Assembly (NCBI RefSeq): GCF_029887935.1
Contig: NZ_JARXRO010000014.1
Coordinates: 423,935-487,934, forward strand
Origin: Luteimonas kalidii
Lineage (GTDB): Bacteria > Pseudomonadota > Gammaproteobacteria > Xanthomonadales > Xanthomonadaceae
Length of the DNA stretch: 64,000 nucleotides
Reading direction: 5' to 3'
The notes beneath the pieces are model-generated. The model made no database searches. It was not told the origin of the DNA and saw nothing but the letters and a program-made list of their open reading frames with translations. This document shows, piece after piece, positions 52,411 to 63,977 of this stretch (positions are counted from its first letter, which is position 1; each line of letters begins with the position of its first letter). The translations under genes were made by a program, and so were the position numbers.

Positions 52411-53603
52411 ACATGGCACCGGTGATCGAGGTCCATGGTGCCGCCGGACAGCCGCTCGGCATGTCCCCGGCACGCTTCCTGCGCGAGTACTGGCAGAAGC
52501 GCCCGCTGCTGGTGCGCAACGCCTTTCCCGGCTTCGTCTCGCCGATCGAGCCGGAGGACCTCGCCGGCCTCGCCTGCGAGGAGGTCGCCCTGTCGCGCCT
52601 GGTGCGCCACGACCGCGCGCGCGATGCCTGGGACCTGCGCCACGGGCCTTTCCCCGAGTCGCTGTTCCCGACCCTGGGCGAGCGCGACTGGACCCTGCTG
52701 GTGCAGGACGTGGACAAGTGGGATGCCGACGTCGCCGCCCTCCTGGCGCGCTTCGACTTCCTGCCGCGCTGGCGCATCGACGACATCATGGTCAGCTTCG
52801 CCGCCACCGGCGGGTCGGTCGGCGCCCACGTCGACCAGTACGACGTGTTCCTGCTCCAGGCGCAGGGCCATCGCCGCTGGCAGATCGACGCCGGTCCCGC
52901 GCCACCGCTGGCCTTCCGCGATGACGTCGAGCTGCGCCTGCTGCGCCGCTTCGACCCCACCCACGACTGGGTCCTCGGTCCCGGCGACATGCTCTACCTG
53001 CCGCCCGGCGTGCCGCACCACGGCGTGGCCGAGGATCCCTGCCTGACGTTCTCGATCGGCATGCGCGCACCGTCCGCGGCCGAGCTGATGGGCGACTACG
53101 TCGACACCCTGGCCGCGGAGGCGGACGAGGCGCTGCGCTACGCGGACCCGGATCTCGCACCGGCGAAGGATCCCGACGAGATCGACGCCGAGGCCATGCG
53201 CCGCGTGGTGGAGGCGCTCAATACGCTGCGCTTCAACGATCCCGATCGCCTGGGCGACTGGTTCGGGCGCTTCATCACCGGCTACCGCAATGCCGAGGTT
53301 GCCGCGGACGAAGCGGGGCCGCCCGCGCGGATCGAGCTGGAGTGGTCGCTGCAGCACCAGGGCGCGGTGCTGCGGCGGCATCCGTTCTCGCGCATGGCCT
53401 GGCGTCGCGCCGCAGACGGCGGGCGGCTGTACGTCTCCGGCCAGGACCACCCCCTGCCCGTGCGCGACGCACGCCGGCTCGCCGCCGCCGACCGCATCGA
53501 CGGCGTCCTCTACGGCGCGCTGTCGCCGGCCGGCCGCGACGTCGTGCACGACCTGCTCGGGGCCGGCCACTACCGCTGGCTGTCCGCGGAGGACGCGATG
53601 TGA
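52407..53603 (+). CDS. JmjC/cupin-type ribosomal oxygenase (RoxA/YcfD family)
   Basis: 398 residues. The Fe(II)/2-oxoglutarate site is His141 and Asp143 in [13 protein letters not shown], with the third ligand His204 or 205 in [13 protein letters not shown]-terminal [19 protein letters not shown] and the C-terminal winged-helix region agree with E. coli YcfD, which hydroxylates an arginine of ribosomal protein L16. It is longer than the E. coli protein (373). The gene overlaps the metallo-beta-lactamase gene before and the GNAT gene after. The L16 substrate is inferred from homology. Confidence 0.92.
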   Translation: MNMAPVIEVHGAAGQPLGMSPARFLREYWQKRPLLVRNAFPGFVSPIEPEDLAGLACEEVALSRLVRHDRARDAWDLRHGPFPESLFPTLGERDWTLLVQDVDKWDADVAALLARFDFLPRWRIDDIMVSFAATGGSVGAHVDQYDVFLLQAQGHRRWQIDAGPAPPLAFRDDVELRLLRRFDPTHDWVLGPGDMLYLPPGVPHHGVAEDPCLTFSIGMRAPSAAELMGDYVDTLAAEADEALRYADPDLAPAKDPDEIDAEAMRRVVEALNTLRFNDPDRLGDWFGRFITGYRNAEVAADEAGPPARIELEWSLQHQGAVLRRHPFSRMAWRRAADGGRLYVSGQDHPLPVRDARRLAAADRIDGVLYGALSPAGRDVVHDLLGAGHYRWLSAEDAM

Positions 53604-54511
53604 ATCCCGACGGGCCATTCCAGGTGGTGGCGGTGGACTACGCCGGCTCGCTCGAGGCGCTGCGCGCGGTGCGGGAGGCCGTATTCGTGCTGGAACAGCA
53701 GGTGCCGGCGGACCTGGAGCTCGACGCGCTCGATCCGCGCTGCCGCCACGTGCTCGCGCGCGACGCCGCGGGCCTGCCCATCGGCACCGCGCGCCTGGCC
53801 CCGGACGGACGCATCGGCCGCATGGCGGTGCTGCGGGCGTGGCGCGGGCGCGGCGTGGGCAGCGCCCTGCTGCACGCGCTGCTGCGGCTGGCGCGCGAGG
53901 ATGGACGCGACCGCGTGACCCTGCATGCCCAGGCCGGCGCGATCGCGTTCTACCAGCGCCACGGCTTCACCCCCGTGGGTGAGCGCTTCGTCGAAGCGGG
54001 CATCGAACACCTGGCGATGGAACGGCGCCTGGACCGTCCGCTGGCGGTCGAGGATCGCGCCGGGGCCGTCGCGATCACCACCGCGATCGTCGCCGCCGCG
54101 CGGCGCCGCCTGTGGATCTACAGCCGCGAGCTCGACCCCGGGCTGTACGACCATCCGCGCGTGGTCGAGGCCCTGCGCGGGTTCGGCACGGCGGGGCTCG
54201 GCGGCGAGGCGCGCATCCTGTTGCAGGACGCGGCCGCGGTCCAGCGCGCGCACGCGCCGCTGATCGGCCTCGCCCAACGGCTGTCGAGCGTGTTCGCGTT
54301 CCGCGAAGTGGCCGATCCGGTCGACCGGACCTATCCGTCGGCCTTCATCGCCAACGACGCCGGTGGCTACTACTTCCGCAGCCTGGGGCATCGTTTCGAC
54401 GGCGAGGCCGGGCACGACGCCCGCGGCCGCGCCCGCCAGCTCGCGGGCGCGTTCGACGAGGTCTGGGAACGCGCGCGGCCGTGCAGCGAACTGCGCGCCC
54501 TGGGCCTGTGA
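53600..54511 (+). CDS. GNAT acetyltransferase fused to a C-terminal domain of unknown function
   Basis: 303 residues. Residues about 8-145 form a GNAT acetyltransferase with the acetyl-CoA loop RGRGVGSALL and the GAIAFYQRHGF end. Residues about 155-303 form a second domain (RRLWIYSRELDPGLYDHPRVVEAL, FIANDAGGYYFRSLGHRFDG), which I believe corresponds to a DUF often attached to GNATs in this bacterial group. It is vaguely like phospholipase-D-type substrate-binding regions, but lacks the HxK motif. The GTG start overlaps the oxygenase stop. The acetylation target is unknown. Confidence 0.82.
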   Translation: MNPDGPFQVVAVDYAGSLEALRAVREAVFVLEQQVPADLELDALDPRCRHVLARDAAGLPIGTARLAPDGRIGRMAVLRAWRGRGVGSALLHALLRLAREDGRDRVTLHAQAGAIAFYQRHGFTPVGERFVEAGIEHLAMERRLDRPLAVEDRAGAVAITTAIVAAARRRLWIYSRELDPGLYDHPRVVEALRGFGTAGLGGEARILLQDAAAVQRAHAPLIGLAQRLSSVFAFREVADPVDRTYPSAFIANDAGGYYFRSLGHRFDGEAGHDARGRARQLAGAFDEVWERARPCSELRALGL

Positions 54512-54593
54512 GCACAGCGCGCGGGCTGTCCACCGCCCCAACGCGGTCCCCGCCCCGGACCAAAGCATGATGCATCGCCGCATGTGCAACGGC

Positions 54594-54599
54594 TATAAT
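54594..54599 (+). promoter_or_regulatory. -10 element of the sucA-sucB-lpdA operon
   Basis: A perfect TATAAT sits 89 bases before the sucA GTG. No clear -35 hexamer is found 16-18 bases upstream. A leader of roughly 80 bases follows. Confidence 0.6.
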
Positions 54600-54688
54600 G
54601 CCGCCCTTCCCGCACGCCCTCCGCCGGACGCCATAAATCCGTTCCGGATCAGCGGCTTGCCTCCCCACCAGAGTCCGAAACGCCCGAC

Positions 54689-57559
<2,871 letters not shown>

Positions 57560-57585
57560 CCCTTCACGCGTTCCAGGAAGCACCG

Positions 57586-58839
57586 ATGGCCACCGAAATC
57601 AAAGTCCCCGTCCTCCCGGAATCCGTCTCCGACGCGACCATCGCCGGCTGGCACAAGAAGCCCGGCGACGCGGTCAAGCGCGACGAGAACATCGTCGACC
57701 TCGAGACCGACAAGGTCGTGCTCGAAGTCCCGTCGACCGTCGACGGCGTGCTGAAGGAAATCAAGTTCGAGGAAGGCGCGACGGTGACCAGTTCGCAGGT
57801 CATCGCGATCATCGAGGAAGGCGCTGCCGCCGAAGCGCCCAAGGGCGGCGACGCCAAGGCGGACGCGAAGGCCGACGCCAAGGACAAGGCCCCCGCCGCC
57901 GGCGCCGAGGAGGTCAAGCCGAAGTCGGACGCGAAACAGGACGACGCCAAAGCGCCCTCGTCCACCAGGCCTGCGCCAGTGCACGGCGGCGACGAGCTGC
58001 CGCCCGGCGCGCGCTTCACCGCCGCGAAGGAAGGCATCGACCCGAAGCAGGTCGAAGGCACCGGCCGCCGTGGCGCGGTGACCAAGGAAGACCTGGTCAA
58101 CTACGCCAGCGGCAAGACCGCGGGCGTGTCCGGCGGCGCACGGCCGGAGGAACGCGTGCCGATGACCCGCATCCGCAAGCGCATCGCCGAGCGGCTGATG
58201 CAGTCCAAGAACTCCATCGCGATGCTGACCTCGTTCAACGAGGTCAACCTCGGCAAGGTGATGGCGATGCGCAAGGAGCTGGGCGAGCAGTTCCAGAAGG
58301 ACACCGGCGTCAAGCTCGGTTTCATGGGCTTCTTCGCCAAGGCCGCCGCCAATGCCCTGCTGCGCCACCCCGCCGTCAACGCCTCGGTCGACGGCGAGGA
58401 CATCATCTACCACGGCTACGCCGACATCTCGGTGGCGATCTCGACCGACCGCGGCCTGGTCACGCCGGTGCTGCGCAACGTCGAGCGCATGTCCTTCGCC
58501 GACATCGAACAGGGCATCGGCGACTACGCCAAGGCCGCGCGCGAGGGCGGCCTGAAGCTCGAGGACCTGCAGGGCGGCACCTTCACCATCACCAACGGCG
58601 GCACCTTCGGCTCGCTGATGTCGACCCCGATCGTGAACCCGCCGCAGTCCGCGATCCTGGGCATGCACGCCATCAAGGAGCGCGCGATCGTCGAGGACGG
58701 CAAGGTGGTCGCCGCGCCGATGATGTACATCGCGCTGAGCTACGACCACCGCATCATCGACGGCAAGGACGCGGTGCTGTTCCTGGTCGACATCAAGAAC
58801 CAGCTGGAAAACCCGGGCCGGATGGTGCTGGGGCTGTAA
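57586..58839 (+). CDS. sucB: Dihydrolipoamide succinyltransferase (E2 of 2-oxoglutarate dehydrogenase)
   Basis: 417 residues. The lipoyl domain (1-75) has Lys43 in the [13 protein letters not shown] motif. A long Ala/Lys/Asp linker (about 82-125) leads to the E1/E3-binding domain ([14 protein letters not shown]) and then the catalytic acyltransferase domain, which ends with the active-site His in [11 protein letters not shown]. Passes the succinyl group to CoA. A repeat-bearing gap separates it from lpdA. Confidence 0.97.
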   Translation: MATEIKVPVLPESVSDATIAGWHKKPGDAVKRDENIVDLETDKVVLEVPSTVDGVLKEIKFEEGATVTSSQVIAIIEEGAAAEAPKGGDAKADAKADAKDKAPAAGAEEVKPKSDAKQDDAKAPSSTRPAPVHGGDELPPGARFTAAKEGIDPKQVEGTGRRGAVTKEDLVNYASGKTAGVSGGARPEERVPMTRIRKRIAERLMQSKNSIAMLTSFNEVNLGKVMAMRKELGEQFQKDTGVKLGFMGFFAKAAANALLRHPAVNASVDGEDIIYHGYADISVAISTDRGLVTPVLRNVERMSFADIEQGIGDYAKAAREGGLKLEDLQGGTFTITNGGTFGSLMSTPIVNPPQSAILGMHAIKERAIVEDGKVVAAPMMYIALSYDHRIIDGKDAVLFLVDIKNQLENPGRMVLGL

Positions 58840-58983
58840 GGCAACCGCGTCCTCTCCCGTCTGCGGGAGGGGGCTGGGGCGAGGGCGCGCACCGCCGCCT
58901 CTCCCCCATCCGCCCTTCGGGCACCTTCCACCCTTGACGGGCGCAATGCCCCGCAAGCGGGGCGGAATCAGCAAGGAATCGAC
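58840..58983 (+). repeat. Dispersed intergenic repeat with hairpins, copy 2 (between sucB and lpdA)
   Basis: It contains a CTCCCG-TCTG-CGGGAG hairpin (58854-58869), the core shared with 25503-25527 (here 58904-58929), and GCCCCGC-AA-GCGGGGC (58948-58963) just before the lpdA start. No gene. Located inside the operon, it may stabilise or weaken the downstream message. Confidence 0.65.
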
Positions 58984-60420
58984 ATGGCAGAACAATTCGA
59001 CGTCGTCGTCATCGGAGCCGGCCCGGCCGGCTATCACGCCGCGATCCGCGCCGCACAGCTCGGCATGAAGGTCGCCTGCATCGACGCGGCGCTGGGCAAG
59101 GACGGCAAGCCGGCGCTCGGCGGCACCTGCCTGCGCGTGGGCTGCATTCCGTCCAAGGCGCTGCTCGACTCCTCGCGCCAGTTCTGGAACATGGGTCACC
59201 TGTTCGGCGACCACGGCATCAGCTTCAAGGACGCGGAGATCGACGTCGGCGCGATGGTCGGCCGCAAGGACAGGATCGTGAAGCAGTTCACCGGCGGCAT
59301 CGCGATGCTGTTCAAGGCGAACAAGGTCACGCCCTACTACGGTTTCGCCACGCTGCATGCCGACCGGCTGGTCAAGGTGAAGCAGCACGACGGCAACGAG
59401 GTCGAACTGACCGGCACCAACGTGATCATCGCGGCGGGTTCGGATTCGATCGAACTGCCGTTCGCGAAGTTCGACGGCGAGACGATCGTCGACAACGTCG
59501 GCGCGCTCGACTTCACCGAGGTTCCCAAGCGCCTCGCCGTGATCGGCGCCGGCGTCGTCGGCCTGGAGCTGGGCAGCGTGTGGAAGCGCCTGGGCGCCGA
59601 GGTCACGATCCTCGAGGCCCTGCCCGACTTCCTCGCCGCCGCCGACGCCGAGGTCGCGAAGACCGCGCTGAAGGAGTTCAGGAAGCAGGGGCTGGACATC
59701 AAGCTGGGCGCCAAGGTGTCCAAGGCCGACGTCGCCGGCAAGGGCAAGAAGAAGGAAGTGGTGCTCAGCTACGCCGACAAGGACGGCGAGCAGACCCTGA
59801 CCGTCGACAGGCTGCTAGTCGCCGTCGGCCGCAAGGCCGCAAGCAAGGGCCTGCTGGCCGAGGGCTCGGGCGTGAAGCTCACCGAGCGTGGCCAGATCGA
59901 GGTCGACGAGCACTGCCATACCGGAGTGGACGGCGTGTGGGCGGTCGGCGACTGCGTGCGCGGGCCGATGCTCGCGCACAAGGGGTTCGAGGAAGGCATC
60001 GCGGTCGCCGAACTGATCGCCGGCCTGCCCGGTCACGTCAATTTCGACACCATTCCGTGGGTGATCTATACCGAGCCCGAGATCGCCTGGGTCGGCAGGA
60101 CCGAGCAGCAGCTGAAAGAGGAAGGCGTGCCGTACAGGGCGGGCAGCTTCCCGTTCGCGGCGATCGGCCGCGCGGTCGCGATGGGCGAGCCGGCCGGCTT
60201 CGTCAAGGTGATCGCGCATGCCGAGACCGACCGCGTGCTGGGCATGCACCTGGTGGGCGTCGGCGTGTCGGAGCTGGTGCACGAAGGCGTGCTGACGATG
60301 GAGTTCAAGGGTTCGGCCGATGATCTCGCGCGCATCTGCCATGCGCACCCGACGCTGTCCGAAGCGATCCACGACGCCGCGATGGCGGTCGACAAGCGCG
60401 CCATCCACAAGGCGAACTGA
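58984..60420 (+). CDS. lpdA: Dihydrolipoyl dehydrogenase (E3)
   Basis: A 478-residue FAD disulfide reductase that reoxidises the lipoyl arm of SucB with NAD. The FAD motif is VVIGAGPAGYHAA, the redox-active pair is in GGTCLRVGCIPSK (the more usual CLNVGC reads CLRVGC), and the NAD site is IGAGVVGLELG. The C-terminal HAHPTLSEA contains the active-site His. It completes the sucAB-lpdA operon after a 144-base repeat gap. Confidence 0.96.
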   Translation: MAEQFDVVVIGAGPAGYHAAIRAAQLGMKVACIDAALGKDGKPALGGTCLRVGCIPSKALLDSSRQFWNMGHLFGDHGISFKDAEIDVGAMVGRKDRIVKQFTGGIAMLFKANKVTPYYGFATLHADRLVKVKQHDGNEVELTGTNVIIAAGSDSIELPFAKFDGETIVDNVGALDFTEVPKRLAVIGAGVVGLELGSVWKRLGAEVTILEALPDFLAAADAEVAKTALKEFRKQGLDIKLGAKVSKADVAGKGKKKEVVLSYADKDGEQTLTVDRLLVAVGRKAASKGLLAEGSGVKLTERGQIEVDEHCHTGVDGVWAVGDCVRGPMLAHKGFEEGIAVAELIAGLPGHVNFDTIPWVIYTEPEIAWVGRTEQQLKEEGVPYRAGSFPFAAIGRAVAMGEPAGFVKVIAHAETDRVLGMHLVGVGVSELVHEGVLTMEFKGSADDLARICHAHPTLSEAIHDAAMAVDKRAIHKAN

Positions 60421-60421
60421 C

Positions 60422-60817
60422 CTGTCCGACGCGCGCCAACCGCGGCTGCTCCTGATCGCCGCGCTCGCGATCGCATCCGCCGTCGACGCCATGCCCGCTG
60501 CCGACACCCGCAACGCCCCGGACGCCAGCGATGCGCCGGCCCACGTCCGCTGCGCGCAGCTGCGGCCGGGCATGAACTACCGCGAAGCCATGACGATCAT
60601 GGGGCGCGAACCGGACAACACGCTGTCGGGCCACTCGGCGGCCGGCCCTGGCGGCGATCCACCCGCGGGCAGCTTCGGCATCGATTTCTGGTACGACACG
60701 GGCGATGACGGCGAACGCCGCACCACCTCGATGCGCTACAGCGGTGGCGTGGTCGAGACCGTGGATTGCGGGGCGCCCGCTCCGGGCTCCGACACCGCAA
60801 CCAACGGGGAACGATGA
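60422..60817 (+). CDS. Small exported protein, SmpA/OmlA-like core
   Basis: About 131 residues if translation starts at a CTG at 60422, which gives a signal peptide-like N-terminus (RLLLIAALAIASAVDAMPA). The first in-frame ATG in the mature part is 60491, which would delete the signal; ATGs further up lie inside lpdA (60320, 60341). The core (CAQLRPGMNYREAMTIMGREPD) resembles the SmpA/OmlA type of small outer-membrane-associated fold, with a Cys near each end. Its stop overlaps the start of the LOG-family gene, which supports it being translated. Family and start are uncertain. Confidence 0.6.
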   Translation: MSDARQPRLLLIAALAIASAVDAMPAADTRNAPDASDAPAHVRCAQLRPGMNYREAMTIMGREPDNTLSGHSAAGPGGDPPAGSFGIDFWYDTGDDGERRTTSMRYSGGVVETVDCGAPAPGSDTATNGER

Positions 60818-61413
60818 ACATGCGATCGATCTGTGTGTACTGCGGCTCCAACACCGGCGGCAAGCCGGTCTACGCCGAACGCGCCATGGCGCTGGGCGAG
60901 CGCATCGCGCGCGAGGGCATGACCCTGGTCTACGGCGGCGGCAATGTCGGTCTGATGGGTGTGGTCGCCGATGCGGTGCTCGCCGGCGGCGGCGAGGTGG
61001 TGGGCGTGATCCCCGAACAGCTGGTGAACTGGGAGGTCGCGCATCGCGGACTCACCCGGCTCGAAGTCGTGGGCTCGATGCACGAGCGCAAGATGCGCAT
61101 GTTCGACCTCGCCGACGGCTTCGTCGCCCTGCCCGGCGGGTTCGGCACGCTCGACGAGATGTTCGAGATGCTCACCTGGCGCCAGCTCGGTATCGGCGAC
61201 AAGCCCTGCGCGTTCCTCGACGTCGACGGCTTCTTCGAGCCGTTGATCGCCATGATCGACCGCATGGTCGACCAGCGGTTCCTGCATCCCGCGCAGCGCG
61301 CGGACCTCTGGCATGGCGACGGCATCGACGCGATGCTGGCCTGGATGCGGGACTACGCGCCGGCGAACGCGGCCAAGTGGCTCGACCGCAAGCACCGCAA
61401 GGATCCACGCTGA
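60814..61413 (+). CDS. LOG-family nucleotide phosphoribohydrolase
   Basis: A 199-residue Rossmann-fold protein of the LOG (lonely guy) family, TIGR00730 type. It has the YGGGNVGLMG and PGGFGTLDEMFE motifs, and MHERKMRMFDLAD between them. Such enzymes release the base from nucleoside monophosphates; the plant and actinobacterial members make active cytokinins. In gammaproteobacteria the role is often purine-nucleotide salvage (PpnN-like) or unknown. The ATG overlaps the stop of the upstream exported-protein gene. Confidence 0.92.
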   Translation: MNMRSICVYCGSNTGGKPVYAERAMALGERIAREGMTLVYGGGNVGLMGVVADAVLAGGGEVVGVIPEQLVNWEVAHRGLTRLEVVGSMHERKMRMFDLADGFVALPGGFGTLDEMFEMLTWRQLGIGDKPCAFLDVDGFFEPLIAMIDRMVDQRFLHPAQRADLWHGDGIDAMLAWMRDYAPANAAKWLDRKHRKDPR

Positions 61414-61563
61414 GTTCCGCCACACGGCGGCGAAGGTGGCGCGAAGCGGATGACGTGCAGGCGCTGCACGCGATCTGCGGACGCGGGCGCAGTGCGGTCC
61501 TGCGCGCTGTGTGACAATGCCGTCGACAAGCTTCCGGCGTCACCCGGATGCACGGAGCGATGC

Positions 61564-62559
61564 ATGGATCCCACCGCCGGCTTCAGCGCCTTCCGCATCC
61601 ACCACGATGCGCAAGGCCACCGCAGCGGCCTGGAACAGGTCTCGCTCGACGAGCTGTCGCCCGGCGAGATCGTGGTCCGCACTGCGTATTCCTCGGTCAA
61701 CTTCAAGGATGCGCTGGCCGGCACGGGCAAGGGGCGGATCCTGCGCGAATTCCCGCTGGTGGGCGGCATCGACGTCGCCGGCCACGTGGTTTCGTCGGCG
61801 GACCCGAAGTTCCGCGAAGGCGACGAGGTGCTGGTCACCGGCAGCGGCCTGAGCGAGACGCGCGACGGTGGCTATGCGGAGTACGCGCGCGTCGAGGCGA
61901 AGTGGGCGGTGCCGCTGCCGATGGGATTGTCGCTGCGCGAAAGCATGATCCTGGGCACCGCAGGCTTCACCGCTGCGCTCGCTCTGCTGCGGATGCAGGA
62001 GAACCGGCAGTCGCCCGCACTGGGGCCGCTGGCGGTCACTGGCGCGACCGGCGGCGTCGGTTCGCTCGCGGTCGACATCTTCAGCCGCGCCGGCTACACG
62101 GTGCATGCGATCAGCGGCAAGCCGGCGCACGCCGAATACCTGAAGTCGATCGGCGCGAGCGAAGTGCTGGGCCGCGACGCGCTGGCGACCGCGCGCCCGC
62201 TGGAGTCCGTGCGCTTCGGCGGCGGCCTGGACAACGTCGGCGGCGCCATGCTCGCCAGCCTGCTGGCGCAAACGCGGCCCTACGGCAATGTCGCCAGCGC
62301 CGGGCTGGCGGCCAGCGCCGACCTGCCGGCCTCCGTCATGCCCTTCATCATCCGCGGCGTCTCGCTGCTCGGCGTGGCCTCCGCCGGCACCGCGCGCGAG
62401 ATCCGCGACGAGGTCTGGCGGCGCCTGGCGAGCGACTGGAAGCCGCGCCACCTCGACCTCATCTGCACGCGCGAGACCACGCTCGACGGGCTGCCGGACG
62501 TGTTCCAGGGCATGCTGGCCGGCGGATCGGTCGGCAGGACCCTGGTCACATTCCCCTAG
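61564..62559 (+). CDS. Acrylyl-CoA reductase AcuI/YhdH-type
   Basis: 331 residues, a medium-chain NADPH-dependent oxidoreductase without zinc ligands. YhdH/AcuI features: YSSVNFKDALAGTGKGRI, GIDVAGHVVSS, the Rossmann motif GATGGVGSLA, and YTVHAISGK. The family reduces acrylyl-CoA to propionyl-CoA, detoxifying acrylate. The start at 61564 begins the conserved fold; in-frame sequence upstream is Cys/Arg-rich and not conserved. Gap of 150 bases to the LOG gene. Confidence 0.92.
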   Translation: MDPTAGFSAFRIHHDAQGHRSGLEQVSLDELSPGEIVVRTAYSSVNFKDALAGTGKGRILREFPLVGGIDVAGHVVSSADPKFREGDEVLVTGSGLSETRDGGYAEYARVEAKWAVPLPMGLSLRESMILGTAGFTAALALLRMQENRQSPALGPLAVTGATGGVGSLAVDIFSRAGYTVHAISGKPAHAEYLKSIGASEVLGRDALATARPLESVRFGGGLDNVGGAMLASLLAQTRPYGNVASAGLAASADLPASVMPFIIRGVSLLGVASAGTAREIRDEVWRRLASDWKPRHLDLICTRETTLDGLPDVFQGMLAGGSVGRTLVTFP

Positions 62560-62568
62560 CCGGACCGG

Positions 62569-62597
62569 TTGGCAAGCCGTCGCCGGGGCGCGACAAT
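62569..62597 (+). promoter_or_regulatory. Promoter of the response-regulator gene
   Basis: TTGGCA (62569-62574) and GACAAT (62592-62597) are 17 bases apart, 26 bases before the ATG at 62624. The sigma-70-like spacing is good. Confidence 0.65.
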
Positions 62598-62623
62598 CCA
62601 TGCGGTCCGCAAGGGGAAACCAG

Positions 62624-63022
62624 ATGGCGCGCATCCTGATCGTCGATGACTCACCCTCGCAGCTGATGGGCATCCGCCGCATCGTCGAGAAGCTGGGGCA
62701 CGAAGCGGTCACCGCCGAGGACGGCGCGGCCGGCGTGCGCGCCGCCAGGGAGCACATGCCCGACCTGATCCTGATGGACGTGGTGATGCCCAACCTCAAC
62801 GGCTTCCAGGCCACGCGCACCATCAAGCGCGATGCCGCCACCGGCCACATCCCGGTGATCCTGGTGACCACCAAGGACCAGGAAACCGACCGCATCTGGG
62901 GCATCCGCCAGGGCGCGCAGGGCTATCTCACCAAGCCCTTCAGCGAATCCGAGCTGACCGAGGCGATCGTGTCCACGATCGGCCACGGCAGCGCGCCGGC
63001 GGCGGAACCCGAAGCCGGCTGA
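62624..63022 (+). CDS. Single-domain response regulator, PilH-like
   Basis: 132 residues consisting only of a receiver domain. Acidic pocket Asp8-Asp9, phospho-acceptor Asp52 (LILMDVVMP), Thr82/83 and Lys104 (LTKPF) are all present. The sequence resembles PilH, which modulates twitching motility in Pseudomonas and Xanthomonas. In those, pilG/pilH/pilI/chp genes cluster together; here no such gene is next to it, so CheY-like behaviour within another pathway cannot be excluded. Confidence 0.9.
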   Translation: MARILIVDDSPSQLMGIRRIVEKLGHEAVTAEDGAAGVRAAREHMPDLILMDVVMPNLNGFQATRTIKRDAATGHIPVILVTTKDQETDRIWGIRQGAQGYLTKPFSESELTEAIVSTIGHGSAPAAEPEAG

Positions 63023-63056
63023 TGCCGGGGCGTCGCGGGTTGGCGCCCGTTCCGGC

Positions 63057-63977
63057 TCACTCGCGGCGCCAGTCCTCGGCGAACGCTTCGCGGATCTTCT
63101 CGTAGGCTTCGCGCTGGCGAAGGTCGTGCGGCGTGGGCGCCTGGATCTCCAGTTCGACCAGCTGGTCGCCGGCCGCAGCGCCCCCCGTGCCCGGCAGGCC
63201 GCGTCCGCGCAGGCGCAGCTTGCGCCCGGCCTCGGAGCCGGCGGGAATCTTCAGCTCCACCTGCCCCCCGAGCGTCGGCACGCTCACGATCGCGCCCAGC
63301 GCGGCCTCCCAGGGCGCGACCGGCAGGCTGTAGAGGATGTTGCGGCCGTCGACCTCGAACTTCGGATGCGCGGCGTACTCGATCTCCAGCAGCAGGTCGC
63401 CACCCTGGCTGCCCTGCCCGGCCAGCCGGATCACCTGACCGGGGCGGATGCCGCGCGGGATGCGCACGTCGAACGAACGGCCGTCGATCGCGATGCGCAC
63501 GCTGTCGCCGCGATGCACGCTCTCTAGCGACACCGCGAGCCGCGCGCGCGTGTCGCCGGCGCCCATGCCCGCGGCGCGGGGACCGCCGCGCATGCCCGGA
63601 CCCGAGCCCGGGCCGCCGCCCCGGCGGAACAGGCTTTCGAAGAAGTCGCTGAACCCTCCGCCCGCGCCGCCTCCGGCGAACACTTCGTCGAAATCGAAGC
63701 CCGCCTGACCGCCGCCACCGCCTCCGAACCCGGCCGGCGGCACCTCGTCGCCGGGGCGGTATCCGCCGGCGCGCAGCTGGTCGTAGGCCTTGCGCCGCGC
63801 CGGGTCGCGCAGCGCCTCGTAGGCCTCGTTGACGGCCTTGAACCGGTCCTCGGCGCCGGCCTCCTTGCTCACGTCCGGATGGTACTTGCGCGCCAGCCGG
63901 CGGTACGCGGACTTGATCTCCGCGTCGCCCGCACTGGGCTCCACGCCGAGCACGCTGTAGTAATCCTTGAACTGCAT
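63057..63977 (-). CDS. cbpA: DnaJ-class co-chaperone CbpA-type
   Basis: 306 residues. The J domain (residues 1-70) holds the HPD motif in KYHPDVS. A Gly-rich stretch (about 82-135) follows, and the C-terminal domain (RLAVSLESVHRGDSVRIAI, RLAGQGSQGGDLLLEI) resembles CbpA with its two beta-barrel substrate-binding parts; there is no zinc finger. It should stimulate DnaK's ATPase and may bind curved DNA. It is convergent with the response-regulator gene. Its start codon lies 23 bases from the right edge of the window. Confidence 0.93.
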   Translation of the reverse strand: MQFKDYYSVLGVEPSAGDAEIKSAYRRLARKYHPDVSKEAGAEDRFKAVNEAYEALRDPARRKAYDQLRAGGYRPGDEVPPAGFGGGGGGQAGFDFDEVFAGGGAGGGFSDFFESLFRRGGGPGSGPGMRGGPRAAGMGAGDTRARLAVSLESVHRGDSVRIAIDGRSFDVRIPRGIRPGQVIRLAGQGSQGGDLLLEIEYAAHPKFEVDGRNILYSLPVAPWEAALGAIVSVPTLGGQVELKIPAGSEAGRKLRLRGRGLPGTGGAAAGDQLVELEIQAPTPHDLRQREAYEKIREAFAEDWRRE

